Shown here in pieces: positions 1 through 9,994 of a DNA stretch of 64,000 nt. Below the pieces are notes generated by a model. It did no database searches, had not been told where the DNA came from, and saw only the letters and a list, made by a program, of their open reading frames with translations. Within the stretch, counting starts at the first letter, position 1. Every line of letters starts with the position of its first letter. The translations under genes were made by a program, and so were the position numbers. Origin of the DNA: Myotis daubentonii (lineage: Eukaryota > Chordata > Mammalia > Chiroptera > Vespertilionidae); assembly GCF_963259705.1 (NCBI RefSeq), contig NC_081842.1, positions 39,149,796 through 39,213,795 on the forward strand. Reading direction: 5' to 3'.

Positions 1-98
1 TGCATTGAGCGTCTGCCCCCTGGTGGTCAGTGTGCATCATAGTAATCGGTCATTCCGCTGTTCAGTTGATTTGCATATTAGGGCTTTATTATATAGGA
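1..98 (-). mobile_element. HeliBat-type Helitron, 5' part (runs off window start)
   Basis: On the minus strand the element begins with TC at 98 in a TCCTATATAATAAA start, the 5' end shared by the other Helitrons here. The base before it is A, as expected for insertion between A and T. The interior (CCCCCTGGTGGTCAGTGTGC) also occurs near 9430 inside the 9158-9508 Helitron. The 3' end lies outside the window. Confidence 0.75.
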
Positions 99-214
99 TG
101 ACACACATAACAGAATGTTTGTATAATAATTAAATGATTCCATAGAAACTGAAACTGAAGCTGTAGGACGGACAAGATAATTAAAGGGGGAAATATCTAT
201 TAAAATGTCTTCTG

Positions 215-415
215 GCTTAGCCCTGGCTGAGTGGTTCAGTTGGTTGGAGCATTATCTGGTACACCAAAAAGGTGGCAGGTTTGTTTACCCATCAAGGCAC
301 ATGCCTAAGTTGTGGGTTCAATTCTTTGTCAGGGCACATACAGAGGCAACCAATCTCCCTCCCTGTCTTTCTCTTTACCTTACTCTCTCTCTAAAATTCA
401 AGAAAAACTTATTCT
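215..415 (+). mobile_element. diverged Ves-like tRNA SINE
   Basis: A tRNA-like head (GAGTGGTTCAGTTGGTTGGAGC) is followed by a B-box-like region, CAGGGCACATACAGAGGCAACC, a CT-rich tract and a tail ending near a TCGGGTGAGGATT motif. The same tail motif occurs in the SINEs at 12125-12599 and 61526-61814, so these form one older subfamily. A 74-aa open frame across it is not a gene. Confidence 0.7.
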
Positions 416-429
416 CGGGTGAGGATTGA

Positions 430-848
430 AAATAAAAATATATATGTATCTTCTAGTTTAATTTGAGGGATATCAAAAGGTTATCAAATTTCAAAATAGG
501 TTGCCATCCTGTTTGTAACCTTCCAAATGAGTTATATCTATGGCTTTAGAGAACCCACATTAAAATGGGGTTATTATTTTGGAAGGACAACTAAGCTGTC
601 ACTACCTATTAATGTCAATAGAATTCTGCCACAGCAAGAGGTAGGTTTTGAACTCTGAGCTAGATGTTTGATCAGGAATAGACAGGTGAGAGGAGAATGG
701 CTCATGTGAGGATCTGTGTAATAACACAAACAAACAATAACAATCATACTGGAAAAACAAACCGCATCTCTAACATGTTTTGGGAAAGTTACAGATATGC
801 TAATAATGTATGCTAGTAATGGAGGGTCATTCCTCATGCGCTGGCTCT
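430..848. other. no recognisable feature
   Basis: AT-rich DNA between a SINE and a MIR. I see no repeat signature, coding pattern or structured element. Confidence 0.4.
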
Positions 849-849
849 A

Positions 850-1066
850 AGTCAGTAAGGCACAGAGAACATGGACTTTAGAGATGGAGAGGTCTGACCT
901 CGAATCCCAGCTGAGTTACTCAACTACATGGTCACTGGCACATCTCAGGGGCGGTTTTCTTAACTGTAGAACTGAATAATGCCTCCTTTGCCAAGTTAAT
1001 GTGAGATATAAATAGAATAATGTATAACACTGCCCCTGACCCAGAACAGATGTTCAATAAACAGAT
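850..1066 (+). mobile_element. MIR SINE
   Basis: Follows the MIR order: a head with TGGACTTTAGAGATGGA, then TCGAATCCCAGCTGAGTTACT, then the core leading to ACAGATGTTCAATAAACAG near the 3' end. It is old and diverged, with no target duplications visible. Confidence 0.65.
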
Positions 1067-1261
1067 GTCCCTATAATAAATGCAGATTAAACTAGTCAGC
1101 AAGGTGAAGAAACTAATCACACAGTGTACCTCAACAACCTGCCTGAAAGAAATCAGAGAAATCACACCATCTCAAGCAGTATTTGGTAAGGGCAGAAAAA
1201 TGTACAACACTTACTTGCAATTCTCAGTCTTCAAAATGTCCCAGACTCTATTTTTAAAGTG

Positions 1262-1618
1262 TAAAAATATGTGCTGACATACTAAAGTGCCAATGATTTA
1301 AAAGAAACAATTCTGGTGAGATGTCTAGCAAATGGTACAAACTTCCAGCTATAAGATGAGTAAGTCCTGGGGATCTTCTGTACAGCATGGTGACTATGGA
1401 TAACAATATTCCATTGCACACTTGAAAGTTGTTAAGAGAAATCTTAAATGCCTCATACACCCTCCCCCCAAAAGTAATTATGTGAGGTAATGGGTGTGGT
1501 TAACTAACCTTATTGTGGTAATCATTTTGCAATATATGTATGTCAAATCATCACATTGTACATCTTAAACTTACACAATGTTATATGTCAATTATATCTC
1601 AATAAAGCTGGAGAAATA
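1262..1618 (+). mobile_element. L1 3'-UTR fragment (old mammalian LINE-1)
   Basis: Contains the usual L1 3'-UTR landmarks in sense order: GGTACAAACTTCCAGCTATA, TACAGCATGGTGACTATGG, TATTGTGGTAATCATTTTGC, TGTACATCTTAAACTTACAC and an AATAAA signal at 1601. It is 5'-truncated, with no intact coding sequence. Confidence 0.8.
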
Positions 1619-1791
1619 CTGAAAGAAGCAATCCTATAAGTTATTCTGAGAAATGACTCAGAATAACCTAAATAATGCCTATGGCTCACAAAGTGATAAA
1701 CCTAAATATATCACAAGCCATACTAAACGATTTTATAATTTTATAAATGTGTACACAAGAGAATTAACCACGCTCAGAAAACAACATTTTG

Positions 1792-1945
1792 GTCCTAGCT
1801 GGTTTGGCTCAGTGGGTAGAGCGTCGGCCTGTGGACTGACGGGTCCTGGGTTCGATTCCCATCAAGGGCCAGGATTGCAGGCTCAATCCCCAGTAGGGGC
1901 GTAGAGGAGGCAGCCGATCAGCGATTCTCTCTCATCACTGATGTT

Positions 1946-1993
<48 letters not shown>

Positions 1994-2041
1994 CCTTCCT
2001 CTCTGAAATCAATAAAAATATATTTAAAAAACAAAAAAAAA
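1792..2041 (+). mobile_element. Ves SINE
   Basis: Carries a pol III A box (TGGCTCAGTGGGTAGAGC) and B box (GGTTCGATTCC), the GGAGGCAGCCGATCAGCGAT body, a CT dinucleotide tract of about 40 bp at 1949-1987, then ATCAATAAAAATAT and an A-rich tail. The order is complete from head to tail. Confidence 0.92.
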
Positions 2042-2184
2042 CCACTTTAAAAAAAGAAAATATTTTGTAAAAGTTTCTATTACAGTTTCAAATTTATCTA
2101 CAACCTAAAATGCAACAAGGAAAATCTTAAAGTGAACTTTAACCAAATAGTGAAAGATACAATAAACTTTCAGAGCAGTGGACA

Positions 2185-2945
2185 AAAAAAAGGGGGGGGG
2201 GGTTTCTGTAATAAATCTATCCGAAAGTAACCTCATGGAGTGATCGGATCAGAAATCCCTAACTGGGCAGGTTACAGTGGGTAGTTACACCTCAGGCCTA
2301 TAACTGCCCTAGTAAAAGGTTATCTTTATCTTAAGTAACCCTGTCCATTGTTTTCTGTGCATCTAGGTTAACACACCTTTGAAATGTCCCTTTTTGAGGC
2401 ACCCTCAAGAGAGCATAAAACCTTGTTAAGTATCCTGCCATCCAGCGATTTTCAACCAGTGTAATGAGGCAGGCCCACTGGTGTGCTGCAAGCATTTTTT
2501 AAACATGTAATAGCTGACCTCTTCCTCTTAGATCGCCAAATTAAAAAGGACAACAGCCAACACAACAATAGCTGTGCAATGTGAATGCATGAATCAAAAT
2601 TAACATTTTTAGGTCAGATTGGCCAAAAATATACTCTTTGGTGTGCCACAGAATTTTAGTAATTATGTGTGCCATGAGAGGAAAAGGGTTTTTTAAAATC
2701 GCTGCTGTAATCCAATCGACCAGTGACTTCCTTGCCTTGCCTTTTCCTATGGGTTCATACAGTGTTCCTTATGTTCCCTCCTTAATTCCAAATGTGTAAA
2801 AAGAGCAAAAAGACCCTGCAAAACTGTAATTCTCCAGGAACATTTGACATCTTCATCCCCAAATGTAGTCAGTTTGGCCCAAATAAACTCTTCTAACAAT
2901 TCTCTACAGCTTTGGAAGGTCCTTACCTCCACAGAGCCGAGGGTC
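2185..2945 (+). mobile_element. LTR-like repeat, family R1 copy 1, split by an hAT element
   Basis: One of four related copies here (others at 20225-20660, 21622-22015 and 27165-27866). Shared landmarks are TCTGTAATAAATC near the start, AACTGGGCAGGT, CTGTCCATTGTTTTCTGTGCATCTAG, a TATA-like ATGTGTAAAAAGAGC and AAATAAACTCTTC near the 3' end, an order typical of a retroviral LTR. An hAT element at 2443-2704 interrupts it. I cannot name the family. Confidence 0.6.
2443..2704. mobile_element. non-autonomous hAT transposon (CAGCGATTTTCAACC type)
   Basis: Terminal inverted repeats are CAGCGATTTTCAACC at the left and GGTTTTTTAAAATCGCTG at the right. It is flanked by a degenerate 8-bp duplication, CTGCCATC / CTGTAATC, and the other R1 copies confirm the uninterrupted site. 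It has no transposase. The internal GGTGTGCCACAGAATTTTAG motif recurs in the related fragment at 18830-19078. Confidence 0.8.
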
Positions 2946-3690
2946 AGTAAGAACCCGAAAGCCCCACACTTAAGAGTCTTAAAATATGCAATGGCAGAGA
3001 CTCCACGCATGCCATCTCGCATGCCATCTCGTGTACACAGACCTTTGTTTTCCTCCCGAGTAGGAAGGACTTCTCTTTCATCTTAAATAAGCAGTGTGTG
3101 CTCTATCTCTGCTCTACAAGACGTACTTAAAGGCCCCCATCTCAGTTTACAACGCTAAAATGGGCTGATAACACAGTGATCTAACCAACAATTAAATGCC
3201 TTCAGAAGACTTCCCAGCAGGGTGCCAATCCACCGGCGGAGCTGTTCTGCCCATGGCAGACAGATGCATCCAAATCTTTCACTAGAAGAGAAATCGAAGG
3301 AGTGGAAAAAGGGGAAGAGAGAGGATGCAAAATAACAACGCACAGCTTCTATAAACAAATGAAAGTCTGTTTTTGAGCTTGTGGAAAGTCAATTCTCCCT
3401 TGCCGAAGAGTAATAAATATCAACACACACGGCAATCATTCGTGTTTTGCACAGAAAAAGGACGTGGGGAGTAAAGGAAAACATTTTGCCATGTACTGAA
3501 CTTCCAAGTGTTCGAAATCCATTAAGTTCCCCCACCCCACCTCAAAAATGCTGGGCATCATAACATTTCCCAAGTAAAGTTAACACGAAACCGCTGGGCT
3601 CTTTTTTAGCACTCGGCGGAGAACTTTTATGAGCTTTCCCGGCGCTCTCCACCCAATACCCTTCTGGGCATTTCCCAATAACCGCTATTT
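2946..3690. other. unique flank of the CpG island
   Basis: No repeat recognised. CpG frequency rises toward the right. A short duplication of CATGCCATCTCG sits near 3009-3030. It may contain 5' flank or early intron of the gene whose promoter is the island, but I see no clear exon. Confidence 0.4.
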
Positions 3691-4505
3691 TCAAGGCAAA
3701 CACGAGCTCTCGCTCTGCCCCCGGCGGGCTCGGGGCGCGGAGAGGAACCTGGGGGTCCCGAGGCCAGGGATACCGACCGTCCTCCCGCTTCCCAGGAAGT
3801 GCCCAAGGCGGCGGCCGAGCGGCCGGTCTCCGCGCGGGAGCAGAGCGCGACTGAGACGCGCCCGCCCCGTCCCTCTCCCTCGGGGTCTGCCGCCCGGAGT
3901 CCCCAGTCCCCGCGTCGGGAGGCACCCAGCCGGCCCAACGCCGCCAACGGGCCGGGTTCCGTCGGAGCGGCCCCGCGGCGCCTCACGCCCCCTGCGGGAA
4001 GCTCGGGGGTCCCCCGGCGGGGCGCACCGCCGAGCCGCCCTCGCGCGATCGCCGCCTACCTGGAGGAGCTCGGGCCCGCGTCCACCGCCGGGCGCTGCCT
4101 GGGTCCGCGGGATTCTCAGCAGCCCCACGCGCGCCGAGCTGGCAAGCAGAGCACCGAGCACCGCCGAGACCAGCGCCGCCGAGAGCCGTCGGCCACACCC
4201 AGGCCCGCGCCTCCCCGCTGCCAACTCCGCGACGCGCCGGGCCGGGGCGTGGACGTGGCCGCAGGCGCGAGGCGCGAGGCGCGAGGCACGAGGCGCGCGG
4301 AACCGGCGGGGACGCGCTGCGGGCGCGCGCAGACCCTGGAGCGCGCGCGCGCGGCCTGGGCGGGGGGCGCAGGGAGCGGGCAGCTTCTGCTTCCTATTTT
4401 CTGTCTCGTTTCCTGCCAGAAGAAGAAAAACATTAATTCCCGGGCAGTTTCGTTTTCTTGTCGGCGTGGCGCCTGGACGCCGGCGCATACTTCTGAGTAG
4501 CGCCC
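3690..4505. promoter_or_regulatory. CpG island, probable promoter and first exon
   Basis: About 800 bp of very GC-rich DNA packed with undepleted CG dinucleotides (for example GCGCGCGCGCGG near 4343), in a window that is otherwise AT-rich and CpG-poor outside young transposons. It is not a recognised repeat. In mammals such islands usually mark promoters active in the germ line. Pyrimidine-rich TTCCTATTTTCTGTCTCGTT follows at about 4390. Which strand is transcribed is not proven; a splice-donor match favours the minus strand. The flanking genes are not in view. Confidence 0.8.
4060..4488 (-). other. speculative first exon with minus-strand splice donor
   Basis: On the minus strand, CCTCCAG/GTAGGC (exon end 4060, GT at 4059-4058) matches a 5' splice site. 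Reading from the ATG at 4488 gives 143 codons that end in phase 0 at that donor. The frame is rich in Arg, Ala, Pro and Gly. It contains one hydrophobic run, LSAALVSAVLGALLASSARV, at about residues 102-121, which could be a signal or membrane anchor. I do not recognise the product. Long open frames arise easily at this GC content, so the exon may be non-coding 5' UTR or not an exon. Confidence 0.2.
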
Positions 4506-5690
4506 AAGTGGTGTGGCCGGTTTCCTTCCTGGCACCGCAGAAGCCTCAGTGCGCTCGTGGGCAGGAGAGCGGGGCCGACTTAGAAGACCCCAAGGTCCCG
4601 TTTAGATCGACCTTATTAAATTCTAAAGTAAGAAGTAAACGGAAGCCCAGAGTTATACAAAATTGCATTGCAATCCCCGCGCTACCATCGCTAGTGGTGC
4701 GACCGTACCGTCTCGGGGCCTTGATTTCGTCGTTGGAAAATAGGGAGGAGGAGACCTGCCCCAGAAAGGTGTTAAAATGTGAAATGAGATAACGTTTACA
4801 CAGAGCCTGCCTCTAAATAAATGATCAATACTTGGAAGGTATCGTTACGACTGTCGCTAATGAAGGCCTTCCAGATAACCCTGCATGTCAAGTCGCTCTT
4901 CTCTGCGTGAGTTAAAGATCATAGGCATCGCAAGCGACTTTTTTCTTTCATTCCTCTGGGCGTTTGATGTTTAAAATGTCATGAAGTGAATGCAACTACC
5001 CAGTTTACTTGCTCTGAAGTCAGTACCCGCCCGGGAGCAGTTTTCCTTTCTCCACCCCCCACCTTTCTTCTGAGTTAATTTCAGTTTGACAGACTGTTGC
5101 TATAGCATTCCTTCTCTGACGTCAAACAATTTAAAGAAATAGCCCTGGGTAAGGAAAACTTCAGAGGAGTTCTCTGTGGAGTTTCTGTGCCGGAGAAAGA
5201 TTTCAACAGTATCATGAGCCTCACCTCCGCAGCCTGCCATTCCTTCTTCTTCAGCAGCTTCCCATTATCATCTGGAAAGAATCTCTTAGTACCTTAAAAG
5301 TGGCGATGCCATGATACGCACACCCTGATGGCGACTGTGAAAGAAATGTGACCATTTTGTAAAAAAAGCCAGACCATGACAAAAGTGGAAAGATTCGTGG
5401 GGCGAAGGATGATGGCATGAGAGGTGGTTTTAGCTCAAATTTTCATTTTCCCTAAGGTGGAGTGCTGTTTCCCATTCAGAAGAAAGGGAAGAAATGCCAC
5501 ATCCTCTGCATATCAAAGTGTCCGGAAAGTTGATTGGGACCTGTGTGGTTTGCAACTGTTAAGTTTTTAAGTGTTTTAATGGTTAAATCCTGAGCCTTGT
5601 TATCCTTTTCAGAAGGAAGTAAAGGAAAATTGTTATTTAAGGAGAGCCTATTAAGTACTAGGCTCTCTGCTTTTTCAAATCATACTTAAT
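4506..5690. other. unique DNA downstream of the CpG island
   Basis: No repeat recognised. It holds the TGACGTCA palindrome and has low divergence from non-repetitive composition. There is no open frame with exon-like boundaries that I can defend. Confidence 0.4.
5117..5124. promoter_or_regulatory. consensus cAMP response element (TGACGTCA)
   Basis: Exact 8-bp CREB/ATF palindrome in unique DNA about 0.6 kb from the CpG island. The match is exact; function is inferred from the motif and its position only. Confidence 0.4.
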
Positions 5691-5842
5691 TCTCATAATG
5701 ATCTTACAATGTGTGTTGTATCCCCACTTTCCAGATAAGGAAACTGAGGCTCAGTGAGATTAAGTAATTTATCTGGAGTCTCACAGGGAGTGGCAGAGCT
5801 TTATGTGGAACCCAAGTTGGACTGACTCCAAAGTCCACCACG
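5690..5842 (-). mobile_element. MIR SINE
   Basis: Contains the antisense MIR core CAGATAAGGAAACTGAGGCTC followed by GATTAAGTAATTTATCTGG and the reversed head region. Diverged. Confidence 0.8.
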
Positions 5843-5844
5843 AT

Positions 5845-6588
5845 TCTTTCTGTCTTGTTCTCGGGCACTGACACTTAACAGGTATTACAGGGTGTGGGGA
5901 GGTGATTAGGTTAAGATGATCAGTTGAAAAACAAGTTGCTGATATTTAGGAAAATCCAGTGGAAAGTACTGAGATATTTTATTCCAGAAAAGATTAGGGG
6001 AAATACAAAACAATAGCTTCTAAGCACAGAAACCTGAAAAGATTTTACTGGTCTTTGAAGATTTGAGAATAAATTACACAAAATGACGAATTTAACCTTC
6101 TTGAAAATTTTACGTGGACAGAAAAATTACTAGAAGAATAAAGTCCAAGTACAAGAAAGGAAAGTGTAATTATTATCCAAAAGAGACCACTTCTAAGAAT
6201 ATCCCATTTCTGTTTTGCCACGTCTGCTGAATACTTTTCTGAAAAGAATACTTACTTTTAAAGGACAAGCCTGCACTACAAATCTGAAAGTGGAGCTAAT
6301 GAAAAGAATTTCATGACCACGAATGATTTCCTAAGAGCACAGTAATGCATCTAAGTGACCCAGCCATTAGTTGTTTTTCAAATGATAATATAATCAATTT
6401 AGGGGAAAAAAATGGAGAGAGAGAAAGAAGGACATGCTATTAATATTTTTGAAGACTGCTAATTTGTGTAGACAATTGTGGTGATATGTCCTGCTTCTAA
6501 CGATTAAAACCAAGGGTCTTGTGTTTGGGTACCATTGGGTGGTATTTAGATTTCTAAGTCCTTAGGCCCATGTTCTCAAATCCTACTT
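5845..6588. other. no recognisable feature
   Basis: AT-rich unique DNA. No repeat family, exon or structured element stands out. Confidence 0.4.
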
Positions 6589-6589
6589 T

Positions 6590-6618
6590 TTTTTAAATTC
6601 ATTTTTTTAGAGAGAGGA

Positions 6619-6665
<47 letters not shown>

Positions 6666-6838
6666 AATGAGAATATCGCTGTGAGTGAAACATCAATGTG
6701 AGAGAGAAACATGGATTAGTTGCCTCCCACTGGGAATGGAACCAATAACCTGGGTATGTGCCCTGACAGGGAATCAAACCTGCATCTTTTGGTTTATGGG
6801 ATGGTGCTCCAACCAACTGAGCCATACTGGCCAGGGCT
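6590..6838 (-). mobile_element. Ves-like SINE
   Basis: Reverse-strand SINE: A-rich tail at the left as T-run, a GA tract of about 40 bp at 6619-6660, GTTGCCTCCCACTGGGAATG, and at the right a head (CCAACTGAGCCATACTGGCCAGGGC) that reads on the minus strand as GCCCTGGCCAGTATGGCTCAGTTGG. Confidence 0.88.
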
Positions 6839-6924
6839 CAAATCTTACTCTATTAAGAGAGGATGGTGGCATTCCTGCTAGAGAACCTGTGAAGACAAAC
6901 TCCCTGCCTGTTACATCTTTGTAT

Positions 6925-7005
6925 TCCCAGTAGTTTTTAACAGAATACTTTGCACATACTAGGTTCTCAGTGAATGAACAAATGAATGAATGAATGAATG
7001 CACAT
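6925..7005 (+). mobile_element. L2/MIR-type 3' end with TGAA repeats
   Basis: TACTTTGCACATACTAGGTTC then repeated AATG units (6975-7000). This resembles the end of L2/MIR elements, which finish in TGAATGAA. Only the last part is recognisable. Confidence 0.45.
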
Positions 7006-8240
7006 GGCTACTTATTTTACTCAAAGAACCTTCAATACGTAACCCCCATGCCCTACTCCGAATCCTAGAAAGAGGCGAACAATCATTATTTAGTTACACT
7101 TGCCACTGCAGAGTGTTTTACTCTCCTATGATCGAGTTCAGAGAAGCTCTGCTCTTGGTCCTATATTAGATGAGTTACCCTAAAGTCCACAATGCCATAG
7201 GCCTGTAAACTCTGCTTTTAAATCATATTCCAGAAATGGTCTAATTTTTTTAGCCTACTTTGCTCTCAGACAATATCAATTGCATTATAAAGAACAGAAC
7301 CATCGAAGGGTACAATTTTCCAGTACTGTCCTATTGTATGCATTCCAATTCTATTGTATTTGGGATGAGGCCAGATGATATACATGCAACATTAGAACTA
7401 AAGTAAAGGTTTTCTTCCAACTACAAAAAAAAATATAAAACTTTAAAATATTAAATGGAACTTGTCTAATAGGATCTACAGCAGAGGTCCCTAAGGCTAT
7501 GGGAATGGATTCCTAAGTAGATTCTTGTAAGAAATAAGTTTATGAGGTTTTTTTTCCAGACAACTTAATCCTGAGCAGCCATGTCTAAAGCCTCCCATCT
7601 TGCTCAGGCACAATGCCTTTTGATATTAAATCATTTCACAGCTTATATTTTGAGCGGTCCACCTTTGCTGCGTGCTTCTGACACTCCTGATAGCAAATCA
7701 GTGATAGCATCTTGCATTTTCCTATTCAGGGTCTCTAATTGTAATTTGGGCCTATGGTCTACACATCAGTGACCTTAGGAGAGTGCTGTATTTAACTAAT
7801 GATGTATATCACAGGCATTGGGGGAGGGGTGGGGAGAGAAACACCCAGGAATATACTTGCTCTTCTAGGTCCTGTGATTCAGGTCTCTGGAATCTGTTAT
7901 TGGGAAGGACAAGCAAAGTGAAAAGAGTACTAAACTGCATGTCAGAAGATCTGATTTAGAGCATTACCTTCGGTTCTAAATATTTGCATGATCTTGAGCA
8001 GGTCACAACTCTCCTGAATTCTGTCTTATTCAACAGTTAAAAGGAAAGTTCTGGGTTCTAACAGGATTGGCAAATATCACCAATCCCACCAGTCAGTACT
8101 ATGCCCAATGTGTAACTTCACTAATCCATCATGTACTCTTTCCCTCTAAGACTCATCCCGTCCCAAGAATTCTTTTGAACGCCACACACCAGGAAGGCAC
8201 TCTGATTTTAATGTTGGTAAGTGAGTAAAAGCACTGTGTG
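7006..8240. other. mostly unremarkable; possible worn MIR near 7890-8040
   Basis: No gene signal. The part around 7905-8035 has the MIR cadence (AAGAGTACTAAACTGCATGTCAG, then TTGAGCAGGTCACAACTC) but is strongly diverged. The rest shows nothing I can name. Confidence 0.35.
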
Positions 8241-8244
8241 ACTT

Positions 8245-8690
8245 ATCCATCGCTGCATAGCACACCCCCCCAAATCTAATAGCAGATTAGAGCAGCATCC
8301 ATCTCCTTATTCATTTCCTTTGCTCATAATAGCCAGCTTCGGCAGGGCTGGCAGACACACTCGTTTCTGCTCCAGGCAGTGTCGGCTAGTTTGACTCTAA
8401 TTTCAAGATGGCTGGCTGAGATGGCTGGCGAGTGGCGCTGGATTTCGGTTGAAGATCAGCCAGGGCTGTGGACAGAGACCTCCATGCCTCTTCACAGAGG
8501 TCGCTCCATGGGTGTCTTGAGATGTCTCATACTACAGTGGCTGGGTTCCAAAGCAAGTGTTCTAAGAGAACAAGGAGGAAGTGCATTGTATTTTCATGAT
8601 TTAGCCTCAGGAAGCCCATATTGTAGCTTCCACCATACTCTCTCGGTCTAGGCAGTCACACGTTCAAATGATAGGGATGCTGATATCTTG
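8245..8690 (+). mobile_element. ancient interspersed repeat, family not fixed
   Basis: The string TCCATCGCTGCATAGCACACC, then CAGGCAGTGTCGGCTAGTTTG, GTCGCTCCATGGGTGTC and CACCATACTCTCTCGGTC follows an order seen in an old mammalian LTR-type repeat. I cannot assign the exact name. A 90-aa open frame inside is not a gene. Confidence 0.4.
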
Positions 8691-8717
8691 ATGGAGGAAT
8701 AGCAAGGTTTTAGAAGA

Positions 8718-8938
8718 GCATGGTCTGGCTGGTGTGGCTCAGTGGTTGAGCATCAACCTATGAAGTAGGAGGTCACAGCTCCGTTCCCAGTCAGGGCATA
8801 TGCTTGATCCCCAGTGTGGGGTGTGCAGGAGGCAGCCGATCAATGAATCGCTCTCATCATTGATGCTTCTATCTCTCTCTCCCTCTCCCTTCCTCTCTGA
8901 AGTCAATAAAACTATATTTTGAAAAAAAAGAATATTAT
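8718..8938 (+). mobile_element. Ves SINE
   Basis: TGGTGTGGCTCAGTGGTTGAGC head, CAGTCAGGGCATATGCTTGATC, GTGCAGGAGGCAGCCGATCAA body, short CT tract, AAGTCAATAAAACTATATTTTG and A tail. It lies just left of an L1 fragment. Confidence 0.92.
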
Positions 8939-9157
8939 ATAAACGGAATCATACTGCATGAAATCTTTTGAGACTAGAAACTTTCACTCAGCATAATGCC
9001 TTATTCCTTCTTATTGCTGAGTAGTGCTGTATGGTACAGAGGTACCACACTTTGTTTATCTGCTCACGCACTCAAAAACTTTTGTGATGTTTTCCATTTG
9101 GGGACAATTATGAATAGAGTTTCTATAAACACTCAAGCATAGGTTTTTATGTTAACA

Positions 9158-9508
9158 CTAGTGGCCCAGTGCACGGATTCGTGCACATTGAAAGGAAATT
9201 AATTAGAAGAAATATTATAATATCACTATTTGCCCTTTCTCTATAATAGAAGTCACTGCAGCTTGGCAGTAAACCAGATTCAGGGCCGACAGTGCCCCAG
9301 CAACAACATAACCCACGGCCGAAGGTGGAATTGCTCTGCCCCACAAGGAATCGGGCTCTCTCCTCTCTGGTTCTGGGGTGTGTCACCAGAGACCCACTGC
9401 TGCCAAGTCACCGCAGCTCGGCAGCTCCTGCCCCCTGGTGGTCAGTGTGCGTCATATGTACCAGCCGGTTGGACACTCGGAAGTCGCTTAGCCTTTTATA
9501 TATATAGA
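9158..9508 (-). mobile_element. HeliBat-type Helitron H1
   Basis: On the minus strand it starts TC at 9508 (TCTATATATATAAAAGG) and ends CTAG at 9158, preceded by the hairpin GTGCACGAATCCGTGCAC. Length 351 bp, with no Rep/helicase coding. The base beyond CTAG is T. Its TC end touches the CTAG of the next Helitron with no spacer. Confidence 0.85.
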
Positions 9509-9994
9509 CTAGAGGCCCAGTGCACAAAAATTTGTGCACTCAGGGGGGAGAAGGGGTCCCTCAGCCGGGCCTGTGCCCTCTCGCAGTCTGGGACCCCTCA
9601 GGAGATAACGACCTGCTGGCTTAGGCCTGCTCCCGGGTGGCAGAGGGCAGGCCCAATCCCTAGGTGCAGCCCCTGGTCGGGCTCAGAGCAGGGCTGATAG
9701 GGGAGTTGGGGCGCCGCCCCCTGTCATGCTCAGAGCAGGGCGGATTGGGAGGTTGCGATGCCACCCTCAGTCATGCTCAGGGTAGGGCCAATTGGGAGGT
9801 TGGGGCACCGCCCCCTGTCACACTCAAGGCAGGGTCGATGGGGAGGTTGCAGCGCCAACCCCTGTCATGCACAGAGCAGGGCCGACCAGGGGGTTGGGGT
9901 GCTGCACCCTGTCACGCTGATCCCAGTGCCAGGAGGCCTCGCCGCTCTGCTGATCCCGGTGCTGGGAGGCATATTACCCTTTTACTATATAGGA
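9509..9994 (-). mobile_element. HeliBat-type Helitron module C2 with ~47-bp repeats
   Basis: The 3' end CTAG is at 9509, with hairpin GTGCACAAATTTTTGTGCAC; the 5' TC is at 9994. The interior carries about five imperfect ~47-bp units (GCTCAGAGCAGGGC..., GAGGTTGGGGC..., CCCCTGTCA...). It matches the module at 23353-24238, which has about thirteen units. Open frames here reflect the in-phase repeats, not a protein. Confidence 0.85.

Noticed and set aside
1800..1870. tRNA-like sequence with A and B boxes (also at every other Ves)
   Set aside because: It is the head of a Ves SINE. No cloverleaf acceptor pairing or terminator is present, and the SINE body and tail follow.
3629..4792. 387-aa plus-strand and 233-aa overlapping open frames in the GC-rich island
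   Set aside because: Frames are open on both strands and in several phases, as expected for high GC. Composition is Arg/Pro/Ala-rich with no domain. No plus-strand donor is as good as the minus-strand one.
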